A stretch of DNA of 64,000 nt from CAYVQF01 sp964454015 (GTDB taxonomy: Bacteria; Myxococcota_A; Bradymonadia; UBA4248). A model generated the notes under the pieces. The model was not told the origin of the DNA, searched no databases, and saw only the letters and a program-made list of their open reading frames with translations. Below, piece by piece: positions 25,263 through 35,300 of the stretch. A program made the position numbers and the translations under genes. The stretch covers positions 1 to 64,000 of the forward strand of contig CAYVQF010000006.1 of assembly GCA_964454015.1 (NCBI GenBank). The letters are read 5' to 3'. The first letter of the stretch is position 1; each line of letters starts with the position of its first letter.

Positions 25263-25283
25263 CGCGCGGCCTTTGGCCGCGCG
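25263..25283. terminator. Bidirectional hairpin between convergent genes
   Basis: CGCGCGGCC (25263-25271) pairs perfectly with GGCCGCGCG (25275-25283) around a TTT loop: a very stable 9-bp stem between the transporter and the pentapeptide gene. No U tract is present, so termination may be Rho-assisted. Confidence 0.5.
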
Positions 25284-25380
25284 CCCGCCGCCACCAGCCT
25301 CTTGCACCGGGCAGACGCATCGCCGCCGCCCCGGACGACCGCTTAGAGTCCAGGGGCCCTCGCACCGTCTCGCCTCGTCC

Positions 25381-26604
25381 TCACGCCCCGAAACGCGGCG
25401 TCCCCGTGTGGGGAACCTCGCTCACCGCCTCGGCGGCAAAGGCGCTCATCTGCGTGCCCTCGAGGTTCGCTCCGACCAAGAACGCGGCGTCGGGGTCACA
25501 GCCCGAGAGATCGGCCGCCGCCAGATCGGCACCCCGCAGGTTCGTCTCCTGAAAATAGGCGTTGCGGAGCTTGGCCTGCATCAGCTTGGCGTCGGTGAAA
25601 TTGGTCCGCGTCAGATGCGCGAACGAGAGATCCGCCGCCGAGAAATCCCCTTCCCGCAAGTCGCAGTCATCCAGCAGCGCCTCCACCAGAGAGGCCTCGG
25701 CGAAACAAACCCCGGGCAAGCGCGCCAGGGAGAAGCGCACCCGACTGCAATCGGCATGGGCGAAATCGACCCGGCTCGCCCCAAGCGCCGCCTTGAACTG
25801 AGCCCCAGCAAGCACGGCCCGCGCGAACTTCGCCCCGGAAATGGCCGCCGCCACGAACGAGGCGCCGCTGCAATCGGCCTCGCCGAAGTCCGCCTCGATC
25901 AGGTTCGCCTCGCGCAGAGAGGCGTTGGCGAGCTGGGCTTTGTGGAAGTGGGCGCCGGGGAGGTTGGCGTTGTTGAAATTGGCCTCATGGAGTTGCGCCT
26001 CGTCGAGATAGATCTCGGGCAAGCTCGCCTTGTACCAGCTCGCCTTCTTCAGCGAAGCCCCCGTGGCCACGACACCTTGACCTTTGGCGTGCGCAAAGGC
26101 GGCAAAATCGGCGCAGACGCCCAAGAACGAAGCGCCATCTAGGCTGGCGTAGCGCAGATCGGCCCCGGTCAAGTCGCCTTGATCGAAGCGAATCATGCGC
26201 AGATCCGCCGCCCGGAACCGCGCCCCCACGGCGTTGACCTTGGTCGCCACCACCCGCCGCAACGACGCGTGCTGGAGGTCGGCGCTCGACAAGTCCGCCT
26301 CCTCCAGGTTGGCCTCGCTCAGATCCGCCTCACTCAGGTTGGCGCGCTTCAAGCACACCCCCTGCAGTTGGGCCCCACACAAGCGCGCTTGCACCAGGTG
26401 GGCACGCTCCAGTGGCGCCTGCCGCAGATCTAGACCGCTCAAGTCGAGACCTCGCAGATCACGGCCATTGGAGACTTCATTGACACGGTGAAAACCCTCG
26501 AGGATTTTCCACCAATTGGCGTCTCCGGCGAGCAGAGCCGCGATGACGGCTTCACGTCGCTCCGGTCCACCAGATTGATGCGTCCAGCGGTAGGAAGGGT
26601 CCAT
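25381..26604 (-). CDS. Pentapeptide-repeat protein
   Basis: 407 aa. After about 50 ordinary residues, nearly the whole protein is A(D/N)LxX-type pentapeptides (ADLSEANLEEADLSSADLQH and many more), the right-handed quadrilateral beta-helix fold. The family includes the DNA-mimic gyrase-protecting MfpA/Qnr proteins, but most long members are of unknown function. There is no signal peptide, so it is probably cytoplasmic. Repeat regularity weakens in the middle (about 170-220), suggesting a loop or two stacked coils. Confidence 0.85.
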   Translation of the reverse strand: MDPSYRWTHQSGGPERREAVIAALLAGDANWWKILEGFHRVNEVSNGRDLRGLDLSGLDLRQAPLERAHLVQARLCGAQLQGVCLKRANLSEADLSEANLEEADLSSADLQHASLRRVVATKVNAVGARFRAADLRMIRFDQGDLTGADLRYASLDGASFLGVCADFAAFAHAKGQGVVATGASLKKASWYKASLPEIYLDEAQLHEANFNNANLPGAHFHKAQLANASLREANLIEADFGEADCSGASFVAAAISGAKFARAVLAGAQFKAALGASRVDFAHADCSRVRFSLARLPGVCFAEASLVEALLDDCDLREGDFSAADLSFAHLTRTNFTDAKLMQAKLRNAYFQETNLRGADLAAADLSGCDPDAAFLVGANLEGTQMSAFAAEAVSEVPHTGTPRFGA

Positions 26605-26914
26605 CTTGGTTCCGATGTGCGATGAAAAGGGCGGGCCCTGGATAGCGCACGAACACCCTCGCCCAACGCCACGACTGCTCTGCGAGATGCTCCGTGAGAG
26701 ACGCCCCCGGGCTTGGTCTCTTGCCTGTCAATTTGGTAACACACTTTCACCAACACGACAAGCAGCGCCCCGGCAACGGTCGTGGCCCAGTGCAACTCGG
26801 CAATGTTGCTTTCCGGCCCTCCTCTCGTCTATGGGTGGGGTCCACCCGCCTCGGACGGGCGAGCGGCCGGCCCGCTGCCCGCTCCCAATGCGGCTGCTTC
26901 ACTGAGGACGCTTC
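26605..26914. other. Divergent intergenic region, pentapeptide gene / small membrane protein
   Basis: 310 bases. A TTGACA on the minus strand (complement of about 26728-26733) has no convincing -10 box at the right distance. Nothing else is supported beyond promoter space for the two divergent genes. Confidence 0.4.
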
Positions 26915-27334
26915 ATGACCATCGGTCTCGATCTCTGGCTCGTTGGCGGGCTCTTCTTCGCCGCCATCTTGGGCGCACGCCACCTGGAGAGCCGCGCCTG
27001 GAGAGCAGACGACGACACCCCTGCCCCGGCGACCACCTCGCCCCTCGAAGCCGCCCTCCGCCTGTGGCAGTGGTTGCCATGGGCCGTCGGCGTCGCCGCC
27101 ATCCTCATCAGCGGCCGGCTAGGCATGGCGCCCACGGCGCGCCTCGTGGCCATGGCCCTCCCCATCTTCCTCGCTTGTCTCGGCGCAGCCTGGGCCATGG
27201 CCCAGCGCCTGCGCAAAGATCAGGCACTCAGCCCCACCCAACGCCGCTGCCTCCTCGGTGCCATCGGCGTGCGCTGGGCCGCTCTCTTCATCCTCGTCGC
27301 CAGCCTCGCCCTCCGCAATCAGGGTGTGGCGTAG
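26915..27334 (+). CDS. Small four-TM membrane protein
   Basis: 139 aa. Four hydrophobic segments are visible (LWLVGGLFFAAILGA, WAVGVAAILISGRLG, LVAMALPIFLACLGAAW, AALFILVASLALR), joined by a Pro/Asp-rich loop and a basic loop. No homologue is recognised. Its last 16 bases overlap the end of the convergent giant TPR gene, so the two transcripts overlap antisense. Confidence 0.65.
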   Translation: MTIGLDLWLVGGLFFAAILGARHLESRAWRADDDTPAPATTSPLEAALRLWQWLPWAVGVAAILISGRLGMAPTARLVAMALPIFLACLGAAWAMAQRLRKDQALSPTQRRCLLGAIGVRWAALFILVASLALRNQGVA

Positions 27335-30300
27335 AGCGTCAGAGGGCTGTCCACCAGCGCCTGCGCCTGCGCTCCTTGCTTCACATAGCCTTGGGCCCGC
27401 GCTGTCGCCCCCTGGCTCTCCGCAAAAAAGGCCAGACGACCATAGATGCCGGCGCGCCAGGCCGCGTCGCCGCCACCTTGGCGCAGGGCCGTGAGCGCCA
27501 GCGACTCGGCCTCAGCCCACTGCGACTGGGCCCCATGCACCTCGGCCAAGATCGCCAAATAGCGCCAGCGCGCCCCAGCCTCCGACAAATACAAGGCCCA
27601 GCGGGCGCTGCGCGTCGCCTCACTGGCGCGCGCCGTCGCCGCCGCTGCCGCCGCATGGCCCGCCCAGGCTTCGGCCCGCGCCGGGTGGCGCTGGACGCTG
27701 CTCTCAGCCATCGCCCAGGCACGCTCCGCCTCGCCACCGGCGATCAACGCCTCAACCATGGCTTGCCCCAAGGCCGGGTCGCGCGCGCAAACGTCGAAGA
27801 GCCCCGGCCGCTGCCGCTGCACCACCGCCAGCGCCTCCGCGGCCCGGTCAACAGCCGCATAGGCCTTGGCCACGTGCGCCAGGGACGCCGCGGCCCCGCC
27901 CTCATCGCTCAAACGCAACAGGCGCCCGTAGCTGTCCTCGGCTTCCTCCCACGCTCCCGCCAGCAACCAGGCGCCGCCCATCACCTCCAAAGCGGAGCGC
28001 GTCGCGTAACCCGAAGCAAGCACCAACGCGAAGTCCATCCGCGCCCCATCCCGGTCTCCCGACATCAGCCTGAACAGGCCGCGATAGAGATAGGGTGCCG
28101 GGCTGCGCGGACGACTGTCCATGGCCCGGGCAATGAACTGCTCGGCCCGAGCCATCTCACCGCGACGCCGGAAGGTCTCTGCCACCGCCATATCCACCAC
28201 CAGCGGACTCAAGCTCACCTGCGACGCCGCACTGAAATGGCGCACCGCCTCATCCGCGTCCCCACTGCGCAGAAGGGTCACGCCAGCCAACCACGAGGCC
28301 TCCGCCCCCTGGCTCAAGCGCGTCTCGTGCCGCTGCACCAGGGCCAACGCACTCTCCACTTCGCCGGCCTCGAGCAGCGCCCGCAGCGCGCCTTCGAGGT
28401 CGACCAGCGCCGGCGCATCGCCCAGGACCTCATCCAGCAGCACCTTGCCATCGGCGGCCATCCCCGCCAAGAGCTGTTGCCGTGCCAGCGCCAAGCGAAG
28501 CGCACGATCGGCAGGCGCAAAGGGCAAAGCCTGGCGCAAGGCCGCCACGGCGAGCCCGCTATCCGGACCCACGGCATACAACTCGGCCGCCGCCAGCCAC
28601 GCCGACACCCGCCCCTGCCGGCGCCGCGTGCTCTGCTCCAACGCCGCCAGCGCCCCCGCGTCGTCACCAGCCAGGTACAGCGACTGGGCGAGCATTTCAT
28701 AGGCTGTCGCCTCGGCAGGCATCAACGCCAGCGATTGCTCATACCAGTGCGCTGCCTCAGCAAAAGCACCCACACGGTCCAAGGCCGCCGCCACAGACAG
28801 ACGAACCCGCACCTGATCGAAGTGCGAAGCCACGAGCTCCGTCACCAAACGCGTCCGCTCCTTGGCGCTCATCTTCGTCAAGCTCATCCCCAGAATCTCG
28901 CGCTGGTACGACAGGGACAACGCCGCCAGCACGGGCGCGATCTCCTGGACGCGCACCTCCTCGGCTTGGCGCAGCCACGCACCCAAGATCGCCACCCGCG
29001 CCGCGTCATCCTTGAAGATCTCTAACGCGGCATCACGCGCTTGCAACAGCGCCGCGCCGGAACCCGCGGCCTCCAACCGCATCAGCACCACATCCAGACG
29101 CTGCGGGTAGTGCTGCGCCAGCGACGCGACCAGAGCTTCGCTCTCCTGACGAAAACCAAGCACGCGCAAGCGCTGCAAGATCCCCATGACCTGCCGCACC
29201 TGGGCGTCTCCACCTTCGCCGCGAAAGACCGCCGCCAAGGGCTCCTGACGCAGCACGGCGAAAGCCCCATCGACGTCGCCGCCCAGCGCCAACAACTCGA
29301 CCCAATCGGGGGCCACCTCCCAGTGACCTGCGGCGATGGCCGCGGCCAACATGGCCACCGCCAACTCGGGTTCATGGACCAACAACAGCCTATCGACGGC
29401 GCGCCGATAACGCTCCTCGCGTCCGGTCTGACCCGCCCCCTCGATCCAGGTCGCGAGCCACGCCAGGGCCTCGTCGTCCATCCCCTGCCCCACCAACAGC
29501 GCTGCAATCGTCAACTGATCTTCTTCGAGTCGCTGATCCGACGCCAGCCCGCGCAACAAGGCCAGCGCCTCGGCCTCGCGCCCACGCGCCATCTCCAGCG
29601 CCGCAATGTTCCTCAGCAACCGGCCTGGGGCTGGCAGGAGCCGGGCCACGCGCAGCGCAAAGGGCACAAAAAAGTCTCCCCCTGAGACCTGCAAGCTGAT
29701 CCCCTGATGCCGGATCAGTTGTAGCGCCGCAGCGTCGTAAAAGTGATGGGTGACGCTGGACTCGATGACCTCTTCCAAGGCGTCGTAAGCCCCAGCCGAG
29801 GCCAACACCTGCTGCAGTAGATCCCGCGCATAGCCTTCGATGCGATAGTCGTCGGCCCACAGCAGCGCCCGCACCGCCTCACCGCGCCTGAACGCCGCCT
29901 CGATGCGGAACAGATGCAGAGGTCCACTCCGCAACAAGCGACGCGCCCCCGACCGCGCCAGCTCGTCGGCCGCTGCCTCTTCTCCCCTCCGCCACAAAGC
30001 GTTCGCCAAGGTCAGCGTCGCCCCCTCGTCGCCTCCGCCCGCCGCTACGGCACGAGCAAAGGCTTCCAGACCCGCCGCCACTTGGCCGCCCTGGACCTCG
30101 AGCACGGCCAAACGGTGCAGGACCTGAGGGTCGTCCAGAGGGCTCAATTCAACCGCCCGTCTATAGGCATCCAGCGCCCGCTCCAACTCGCCGCGCTCGT
30201 CGTAGACCGCGGCCACCGCTGCCAACACCAACCCGGGCGTCTCCGATCGTGAGATGACCTGGTCCAAGACCTGCACCGCTTCGCCCTCGTCACCATAAAC

Positions 30301-33093
30301 CATGGCCAATATCGCCAAATCCACGGCCACGGAAATCGCCGCCGGACGCTGCGCCAGCATCCGCCGGTACGTCTCCACCGCCTCCGCCACCAGACCCGCC
30401 CGGCTGTACGCGCGAGCCGCTGCGCCCATCAGCTCAAAGGGCATGGCCGTGCGCTTGAGGGCCGCCGTCGTCAGCGCCTTGATCTCACTGGCACGACCAG
30501 AAATGACCAGCAAGTCCGACAACACCTGGTAGGCCTGCAATGCCACCGTACCCCGCTCGCCGTCGACGAGCGCCCGCAGCCAACCCTCGGCGCTCCCGGC
30601 GGCTTCCGTCGTCAACAACACCCGGGCGACCTCCAAACGCAGCGCTGGGGCGCTCCCGCCTTGCCTGACATAGGCATCCAGCGCGGCGACACCCTCGGCG
30701 TGGCGCCCCACCAACAGCAAGGCCTCACCGTAGGTCCGCATGAGACGCGCCGCGGCGATCGCCTCCACACCGGCCTGGTCGAAGGCCCGCACCGCCAGAG
30801 GCACCAGCTCACGGCTCATCAGCCGGTTCGCCAAATTCAGCAACTCCTCTCCAGACGTGCCAGCACCGACCACCCGCTCAAACACCGCCACCGCCGCCTG
30901 GCGCAACACCTCGCCCTGAGCCGGGTCACCCTGGCGCGCCCCTTGGTGCGCGCTCCACAACACCTCACCCAGCGCCTCCTGCACCGACAATGACGCGGGA
31001 TGGCGCTGCTGCAGCGTCTCCACCAGGGTCAGGGCAAAAGCGGGCCGGTTGAGACGTCCCCCCTCCTGCACCGCCGACATCAACGCCGAGAACGCCAGCG
31101 CCTTGCCCTCGACATAGGCGACGAAGGCCTCCACGGCCTGCGCCTCATCGCCCATCACCAGGGCCGTGCGGCCTAAGCGATAGCGCATCTCCACGGCGTC
31201 GGGGTAGTCCTCCAAGAAGGCTTGCATCAGCGCCAGAGCCCGAGAACGCTCGAAAACCTCATCGAGATAGTAGACAATCAAGCGCTCCCGCGCCGCGCGT
31301 GGATCCGCAGCGGCCGCCACGAAAGACGCAAAAGCCTCCAGAGATTTGTCATCCCGGCCACTGGCGTAATAGAAGACACCCACGGCGTACCACGCCGCGG
31401 CAGCGCTCGCCGGTGACGCCGTCAACACCGCCAAATACTGCTCGACCCGTGCCTCGTCCTGGCGGCTCATGGCATCCTGCAGCAGACGCATATAGGCTTC
31501 CTGAGGCGCGGCCGACGCGCTCGCCCACTGCTCTCGCACCCGCGCCGCCTCCTGGGGCAAGCGCTGGGCTTCATAGGCCTCGGCCAACGCCCACACCACC
31601 TCCGTGTCTTGCGGGCGCTCCTGGTAAACCTCTCGCAACCAAGCGACGACCCGATTCCACGAACGCGCTTCCCGCGCGACCCGCGCCGCCTGGACCCGAG
31701 CCGTCAGCCCAGCATCACCCTCACCCGCCCGGCGAATATACTCACTCAGGGCGCGCTCCATCTCGTCGTAGCGCCGACGCTCCCGCAGCACCAAGGCCAA
31801 ACGCAGATCCAGATCAGGCGGCGCATCTGGCGCCACACGAGCGCGCTGGTAATAATGCAGCGCCAGCTCGTCGTAACCACGCTGGAAGAGCCAGTCACCG
31901 ATCTGTCCCCCCTTGACCCCGGGCGCAGAGAGATGCGGCCACGCCGTCGCAAAGGCCTCGTCCACGTCCTCGCCGCGCCGATGCAGCAGGGTGGCCATGG
32001 CAAAGACCACCTCCTCTTCGCCCCCGAAGCGTGCCAAACCCGCCCGGTATGCGACCAATGCCCAATCGGACCAGCCCCCGTCGGCCGCCAACCGACCCAC
32101 GGCCAAGACCTCATCCACCGCCAGCGCCCGACCCGGGTCCAGCAGCGCCGTCAACGCTCCCTGAGCCACCTCGGCCTCAAAGGCCTTGAGGGCCAAATGA
32201 AAGAGCCTCACATAGTGCCGCCCCTCAACGGGCGCCACTTCCGCCAGCACCCCCTGCCAAGAACGCAGCGCTTCCGGCGCTCGGCCACTGCTCTCCAGCA
32301 CCTGAGACACCCGCTCCATGCGCTGCCAACGCTCGGGGCCCTCGGGCACGGCCGCGACGTAACGCCCAAAGGAGGCGTTGGCACGGTCGCTATCCCGTAA
32401 CTGCAAGTGCAGACGCCCCACCTCCACCGCACGTATCATGCGATCCTGGGGACGCAGCGCGTCGAGCCCCTCGATCAAGGTGATGGCATCATAGTAGCGC
32501 CCCGAGATGAGCAGCAAACCCACGAAGGATTCCGCTACTTGGGTATAAGAATCAACGTATTCCCCGGCGAAAGCGGCGCCAAGCGCCCCCTGCAAGACCC
32601 GATAGCAGGACATGGCCCCGCCGCTCTGGCCAACCTCGTGCGCCGCCCAGCCGGCCGCCTGCAGAAGCGCCGCCCCGTCCCCGCCAAGACGCCCAAAAAC
32701 CCCAGGATCACGCCCATAACGGCGCTCCACCACCTGACAATAACCGCCCCACTGCTCGCCGCGCCACAGCGCCTCCTGCAGCACCACCAACACCTCTTCC
32801 CGTCCACCCGAATAGCGGTCCGCCAGCTCTGCCGCCCGCACCGCCTCCTCGTAGCTCTCCTCAGCCAGGGCAATCTCCGCCACCAAAAGATAGGCGTCCC
32901 AGTTGTCCGCTTGGCGCAAGAGGGCCAAAAAGGCGTGCTCCCGAGCATCGTCCAAGCGCCCGGCCTTCAAGGCCGCTCGTCCGGGGCCAACCCCGGTGCA
33001 GGCCAAAACGGCCAGCGACAAGAACACGCCCAAGATCCACAGCGCCAGCGCCGATGGATGCCCGCCCTCTCTCTCCTCAACAGCTCTCAACAT
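27319..33093 (-). CDS. Giant TPR-repeat lipoprotein, about 1,924 aa
   Basis: An N-terminal hydrophobic segment (ALALWILGVFLSLAVLACTG) with lipobox VLAC predicts a lipoprotein, though a signal anchor is possible. The rest is nearly all helical TPR-like repeats rich in Ala, Leu and Arg, such as WDAYLLVAEIALAEESYEEA and repeated [FYW]..A-L..Y pairs. Such long solenoids act as scaffolds in secretion, gliding or polysaccharide export; no enzymatic domain is seen. ATG 33093 has GAGAGG six bases upstream and is preferred over 33108. Two unknown genes lie upstream on the same strand, the nearer only 27 bases away. Confidence 0.82.
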   Translation of the reverse strand: MLRAVEEREGGHPSALALWILGVFLSLAVLACTGVGPGRAALKAGRLDDAREHAFLALLRQADNWDAYLLVAEIALAEESYEEAVRAAELADRYSGGREEVLVVLQEALWRGEQWGGYCQVVERRYGRDPGVFGRLGGDGAALLQAAGWAAHEVGQSGGAMSCYRVLQGALGAAFAGEYVDSYTQVAESFVGLLLISGRYYDAITLIEGLDALRPQDRMIRAVEVGRLHLQLRDSDRANASFGRYVAAVPEGPERWQRMERVSQVLESSGRAPEALRSWQGVLAEVAPVEGRHYVRLFHLALKAFEAEVAQGALTALLDPGRALAVDEVLAVGRLAADGGWSDWALVAYRAGLARFGGEEEVVFAMATLLHRRGEDVDEAFATAWPHLSAPGVKGGQIGDWLFQRGYDELALHYYQRARVAPDAPPDLDLRLALVLRERRRYDEMERALSEYIRRAGEGDAGLTARVQAARVAREARSWNRVVAWLREVYQERPQDTEVVWALAEAYEAQRLPQEAARVREQWASASAAPQEAYMRLLQDAMSRQDEARVEQYLAVLTASPASAAAAWYAVGVFYYASGRDDKSLEAFASFVAAAADPRAARERLIVYYLDEVFERSRALALMQAFLEDYPDAVEMRYRLGRTALVMGDEAQAVEAFVAYVEGKALAFSALMSAVQEGGRLNRPAFALTLVETLQQRHPASLSVQEALGEVLWSAHQGARQGDPAQGEVLRQAAVAVFERVVGAGTSGEELLNLANRLMSRELVPLAVRAFDQAGVEAIAAARLMRTYGEALLLVGRHAEGVAALDAYVRQGGSAPALRLEVARVLLTTEAAGSAEGWLRALVDGERGTVALQAYQVLSDLLVISGRASEIKALTTAALKRTAMPFELMGAAARAYSRAGLVAEAVETYRRMLAQRPAAISVAVDLAILAMVYGDEGEAVQVLDQVISRSETPGLVLAAVAAVYDERGELERALDAYRRAVELSPLDDPQVLHRLAVLEVQGGQVAAGLEAFARAVAAGGGDEGATLTLANALWRRGEEAAADELARSGARRLLRSGPLHLFRIEAAFRRGEAVRALLWADDYRIEGYARDLLQQVLASAGAYDALEEVIESSVTHHFYDAAALQLIRHQGISLQVSGGDFFVPFALRVARLLPAPGRLLRNIAALEMARGREAEALALLRGLASDQRLEEDQLTIAALLVGQGMDDEALAWLATWIEGAGQTGREERYRRAVDRLLLVHEPELAVAMLAAAIAAGHWEVAPDWVELLALGGDVDGAFAVLRQEPLAAVFRGEGGDAQVRQVMGILQRLRVLGFRQESEALVASLAQHYPQRLDVVLMRLEAAGSGAALLQARDAALEIFKDDAARVAILGAWLRQAEEVRVQEIAPVLAALSLSYQREILGMSLTKMSAKERTRLVTELVASHFDQVRVRLSVAAALDRVGAFAEAAHWYEQSLALMPAEATAYEMLAQSLYLAGDDAGALAALEQSTRRRQGRVSAWLAAAELYAVGPDSGLAVAALRQALPFAPADRALRLALARQQLLAGMAADGKVLLDEVLGDAPALVDLEGALRALLEAGEVESALALVQRHETRLSQGAEASWLAGVTLLRSGDADEAVRHFSAASQVSLSPLVVDMAVAETFRRRGEMARAEQFIARAMDSRPRSPAPYLYRGLFRLMSGDRDGARMDFALVLASGYATRSALEVMGGAWLLAGAWEEAEDSYGRLLRLSDEGGAAASLAHVAKAYAAVDRAAEALAVVQRQRPGLFDVCARDPALGQAMVEALIAGGEAERAWAMAESSVQRHPARAEAWAGHAAAAAATARASEATRSARWALYLSEAGARWRYLAILAEVHGAQSQWAEAESLALTALRQGGGDAAWRAGIYGRLAFFAESQGATARAQGYVKQGAQAQALVDSPLTLYATP

Positions 33094-33120
33094 CCCTTGC
33101 CTCTCCATCTCTCGCCGTCT

Positions 33121-33627
33121 TCACGTCGGCTTCTTGCGCAGCACCAAATGGCGCGAAGACATCCCAGGCAACATCTCGCGACCATAACCGGGCCGACGTA
33201 TGGCCTCCTCGGACGACGCCGTGCGCTGCAACACCGCGATGAACGCCTCGATGCGGGTCTCTTGGCGCGCCACCCACGCGTCAGCCATGGCGACGCTGCG
33301 CCCCAGCTCTGCCTGGGACTGCTGCACCGCCCGCAACCGCAACGCCTCGTGCCAGCGCATCCGCACCATTTGAAAATAGCCCAGCAACGGCGGCGCGACC
33401 GCGCCCTCTGCCGGCAGCTCCGCCAGCACCGCCTCCAGGCGCCGCTCCAGCCTGTACAAAACCTGCCGCTCCACCGCCGCATCCGGCGCCAAGGCCGCGA
33501 AGGTCTCTACGAGCAGACGCCGCTGCTCACCCAGCCACTTCTTTCCCTGAGCGCGCCCCGTACCCGATCTGATCAGCTCTCCAAGCTGCTGTGCTTGCGC
33601 CTCTATCCGCGCGCGACTCTCATCCAA
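33121..33627 (-). CDS. Hypothetical helical protein, TTG start
   Basis: 168 aa, mostly alpha-helical and Arg/Glu/Leu-rich, with likely coiled-coil segments (IEAQAQQLGELIRSG, VERQVLYRLERRLEAVLAEL). No signal peptide. The start is TTG 33627, four bases after GGGGGA. It immediately precedes the giant TPR gene and probably shares its transcript. Function unknown; a partner or regulator of the TPR protein is only contextual inference. Confidence 0.6.
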   Translation of the reverse strand: MDESRARIEAQAQQLGELIRSGTGRAQGKKWLGEQRRLLVETFAALAPDAAVERQVLYRLERRLEAVLAELPAEGAVAPPLLGYFQMVRMRWHEALRLRAVQQSQAELGRSVAMADAWVARQETRIEAFIAVLQRTASSEEAIRRPGYGREMLPGMSSRHLVLRKKPT

Positions 33628-33838
33628 TCCGTCCCCCGCATGAACGCGAATCTCAACGAACTTGAGCCACGTTCATAACCTTTCGCGCACCCGCCCGCAA
33701 GCCCCCATCCCCTGATAGGGCCCGGCCCCAACAAAGACGCAAAGGTGGCCCCCCATCTCGATGCATGGGAAGGGGTGTGGGGGGCGAGGTCGCTGATGTG
33801 GGCCTGCCTCTGCCAGGCCCAACAGGCCGACCCCGGTC

Positions 33839-34516
33839 CTAGGTTGGCAACACGAACAACACATCCGCCGCCGCCGGCCCTACCCACTCGAAACGCACCT
33901 CCTCGACCGGGGCCAGCGAGTCCTCGAGCAAGCGACGGTAAGCCTCGGCATAGTGAAAATGCGCCAAAAAATTGTGCTCGTTCCGGTGCTGCAACATCCA
34001 GCCGCGCGGGTCCTCCACGACGCTCAACCGCGCATGCGAGAACAACACCCCCGAAAACGCCTTGGCCAACAGGCGCAGCAACTCCACCACCCGATCCCCA
34101 CCCGCCAATCCCGGCAGGGTCATCCTGATCAAGGCCGCACACATCGCCTTGTGGACCCCATCCTGGATCGATGGCGCATCCAAATAGAGTCGCTCCTGCC
34201 CCCCCAAACGATGCGCTATCTCTGCTGCTGTCAACAGAAAATGATTCAGCGGCATCGGCCTGAACTTGTTCGGCAGCGCCTCATAGCGCAGCCAAGCCAG
34301 GCAATCCTCCACGTTGTGCCCTTGCAAACGCAGCAGATCGAAGAGATGCGTCGCAAAGCCACCCGCTACCCCAGCCTCCGCCGGGACCTTGCGCAAGCGC
34401 TCCACGAACCACTGGCAGTCCGCATCGGGGTACTCCCACGAGGAAACCACATCCCAGACCCAGGTCGCCGTCTCGATCTCATCACCCGAGGGGTTGACCT
34501 GCTGCTCCTTCATCAT
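33839..34516 (-). CDS. Hypothetical protein, 225 aa
   Basis: An unrecognised soluble protein with many aromatic and His residues (NHFLLTAAEIAHRLGGQERL, HRNEHNFLAHFHYAEAYRRL). No signal peptide, no membrane helix and no known catalytic motif. Codon bias supports coding. It is the first of three minus-strand genes leading to the giant TPR gene, but 211 bases separate it from the second, so it may have its own transcript. Confidence 0.6.
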   Translation of the reverse strand: MMKEQQVNPSGDEIETATWVWDVVSSWEYPDADCQWFVERLRKVPAEAGVAGGFATHLFDLLRLQGHNVEDCLAWLRYEALPNKFRPMPLNHFLLTAAEIAHRLGGQERLYLDAPSIQDGVHKAMCAALIRMTLPGLAGGDRVVELLRLLAKAFSGVLFSHARLSVVEDPRGWMLQHRNEHNFLAHFHYAEAYRRLLEDSLAPVEEVRFEWVGPAAADVLFVLPT

Positions 34517-34744
34517 CGCTAATCCCTCCGAAACCTCACACCCTGCCTCAAACTACGTCGAATCATGAACCCGCGCAAACTCCAAAGATCACCCAGCGAT
34601 GAGCCCGCCTGCCTCACCCGTCTCCCCTCCCAAGCACCATCCAACCGCCACCCAGGACTTGCGCGCCACGGCCAAATCCGCAAAGTAAAAGCAACGACCT
34701 CCCGTCGGCACCCACCGCGACGTTTGGCCCACCCGAGACCGCCC

Positions 34745-35266
34745 ATGCCCACCCTCACCCCAGCCCAGCTCCTCGACATCCTCGAACACCTCTACCAACA
34801 GGTCGACAGCCACGCCGCCGCCCTCGCCCAGCCCCTCGACCTCGAGTGTCGCGCCGGCTGCACCCCCTGCTGCGTCGACGACCTCCGCGTCGGCCCAGCC
34901 GAGGCCTCCTTCATCCGCGCCCACGCCGCTCCCATCCTCGCCGCGACGCCCCACCCACCCGGCGCCTGCGCCATGCTCGACGACCAGGGACACTGCCGCA
35001 TCTACCCCTGGCGCCCCTATGTCTGCCGCACCCAGGGGCTCCCCTTGCGCTGGCTCGAAGAAGAGGACGACACCACCTGCCACGAAGCCCGCGACATCTG
35101 CCCCCTCAACGCTCCCACCGTCGACCTCCTCAACCTCCCCGCCACCGCTTGCTGGCCCATCGGCCCCATGGAACAAAAACTCGCCCACCTCGACCGCAGC
35201 CTCGACGACAATCCCCGCGAGCGCACCGCCCTGCGCGACCTCTTCACCCCAACCAGCACCACCTGA
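34745..35266 (+). CDS. YkgJ-family Cys-cluster protein
   Basis: 173 aa. Residues of the form CRAGCTPCC, then CRIYPWRPYVCRTQG and a later Cys pair, match the YkgJ/CxxCxxCC domain, thought to bind a metal or Fe-S cluster. Biochemical function is unsettled for the family. The start at ATG 34745 begins MPTLTPAQLLDILEHLYQ; the ORF open to 34565 adds a low-complexity Arg/Pro leader without coding character. It begins a plus-strand run with the Cys-rich lipoprotein and CotH genes (34-base gap). Confidence 0.8.
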   Translation: MPTLTPAQLLDILEHLYQQVDSHAAALAQPLDLECRAGCTPCCVDDLRVGPAEASFIRAHAAPILAATPHPPGACAMLDDQGHCRIYPWRPYVCRTQGLPLRWLEEEDDTTCHEARDICPLNAPTVDLLNLPATACWPIGPMEQKLAHLDRSLDDNPRERTALRDLFTPTSTT

Positions 35267-35300
35267 AGCTGCGCGGCCAGCCCACTGCCACGGCTCTTCC

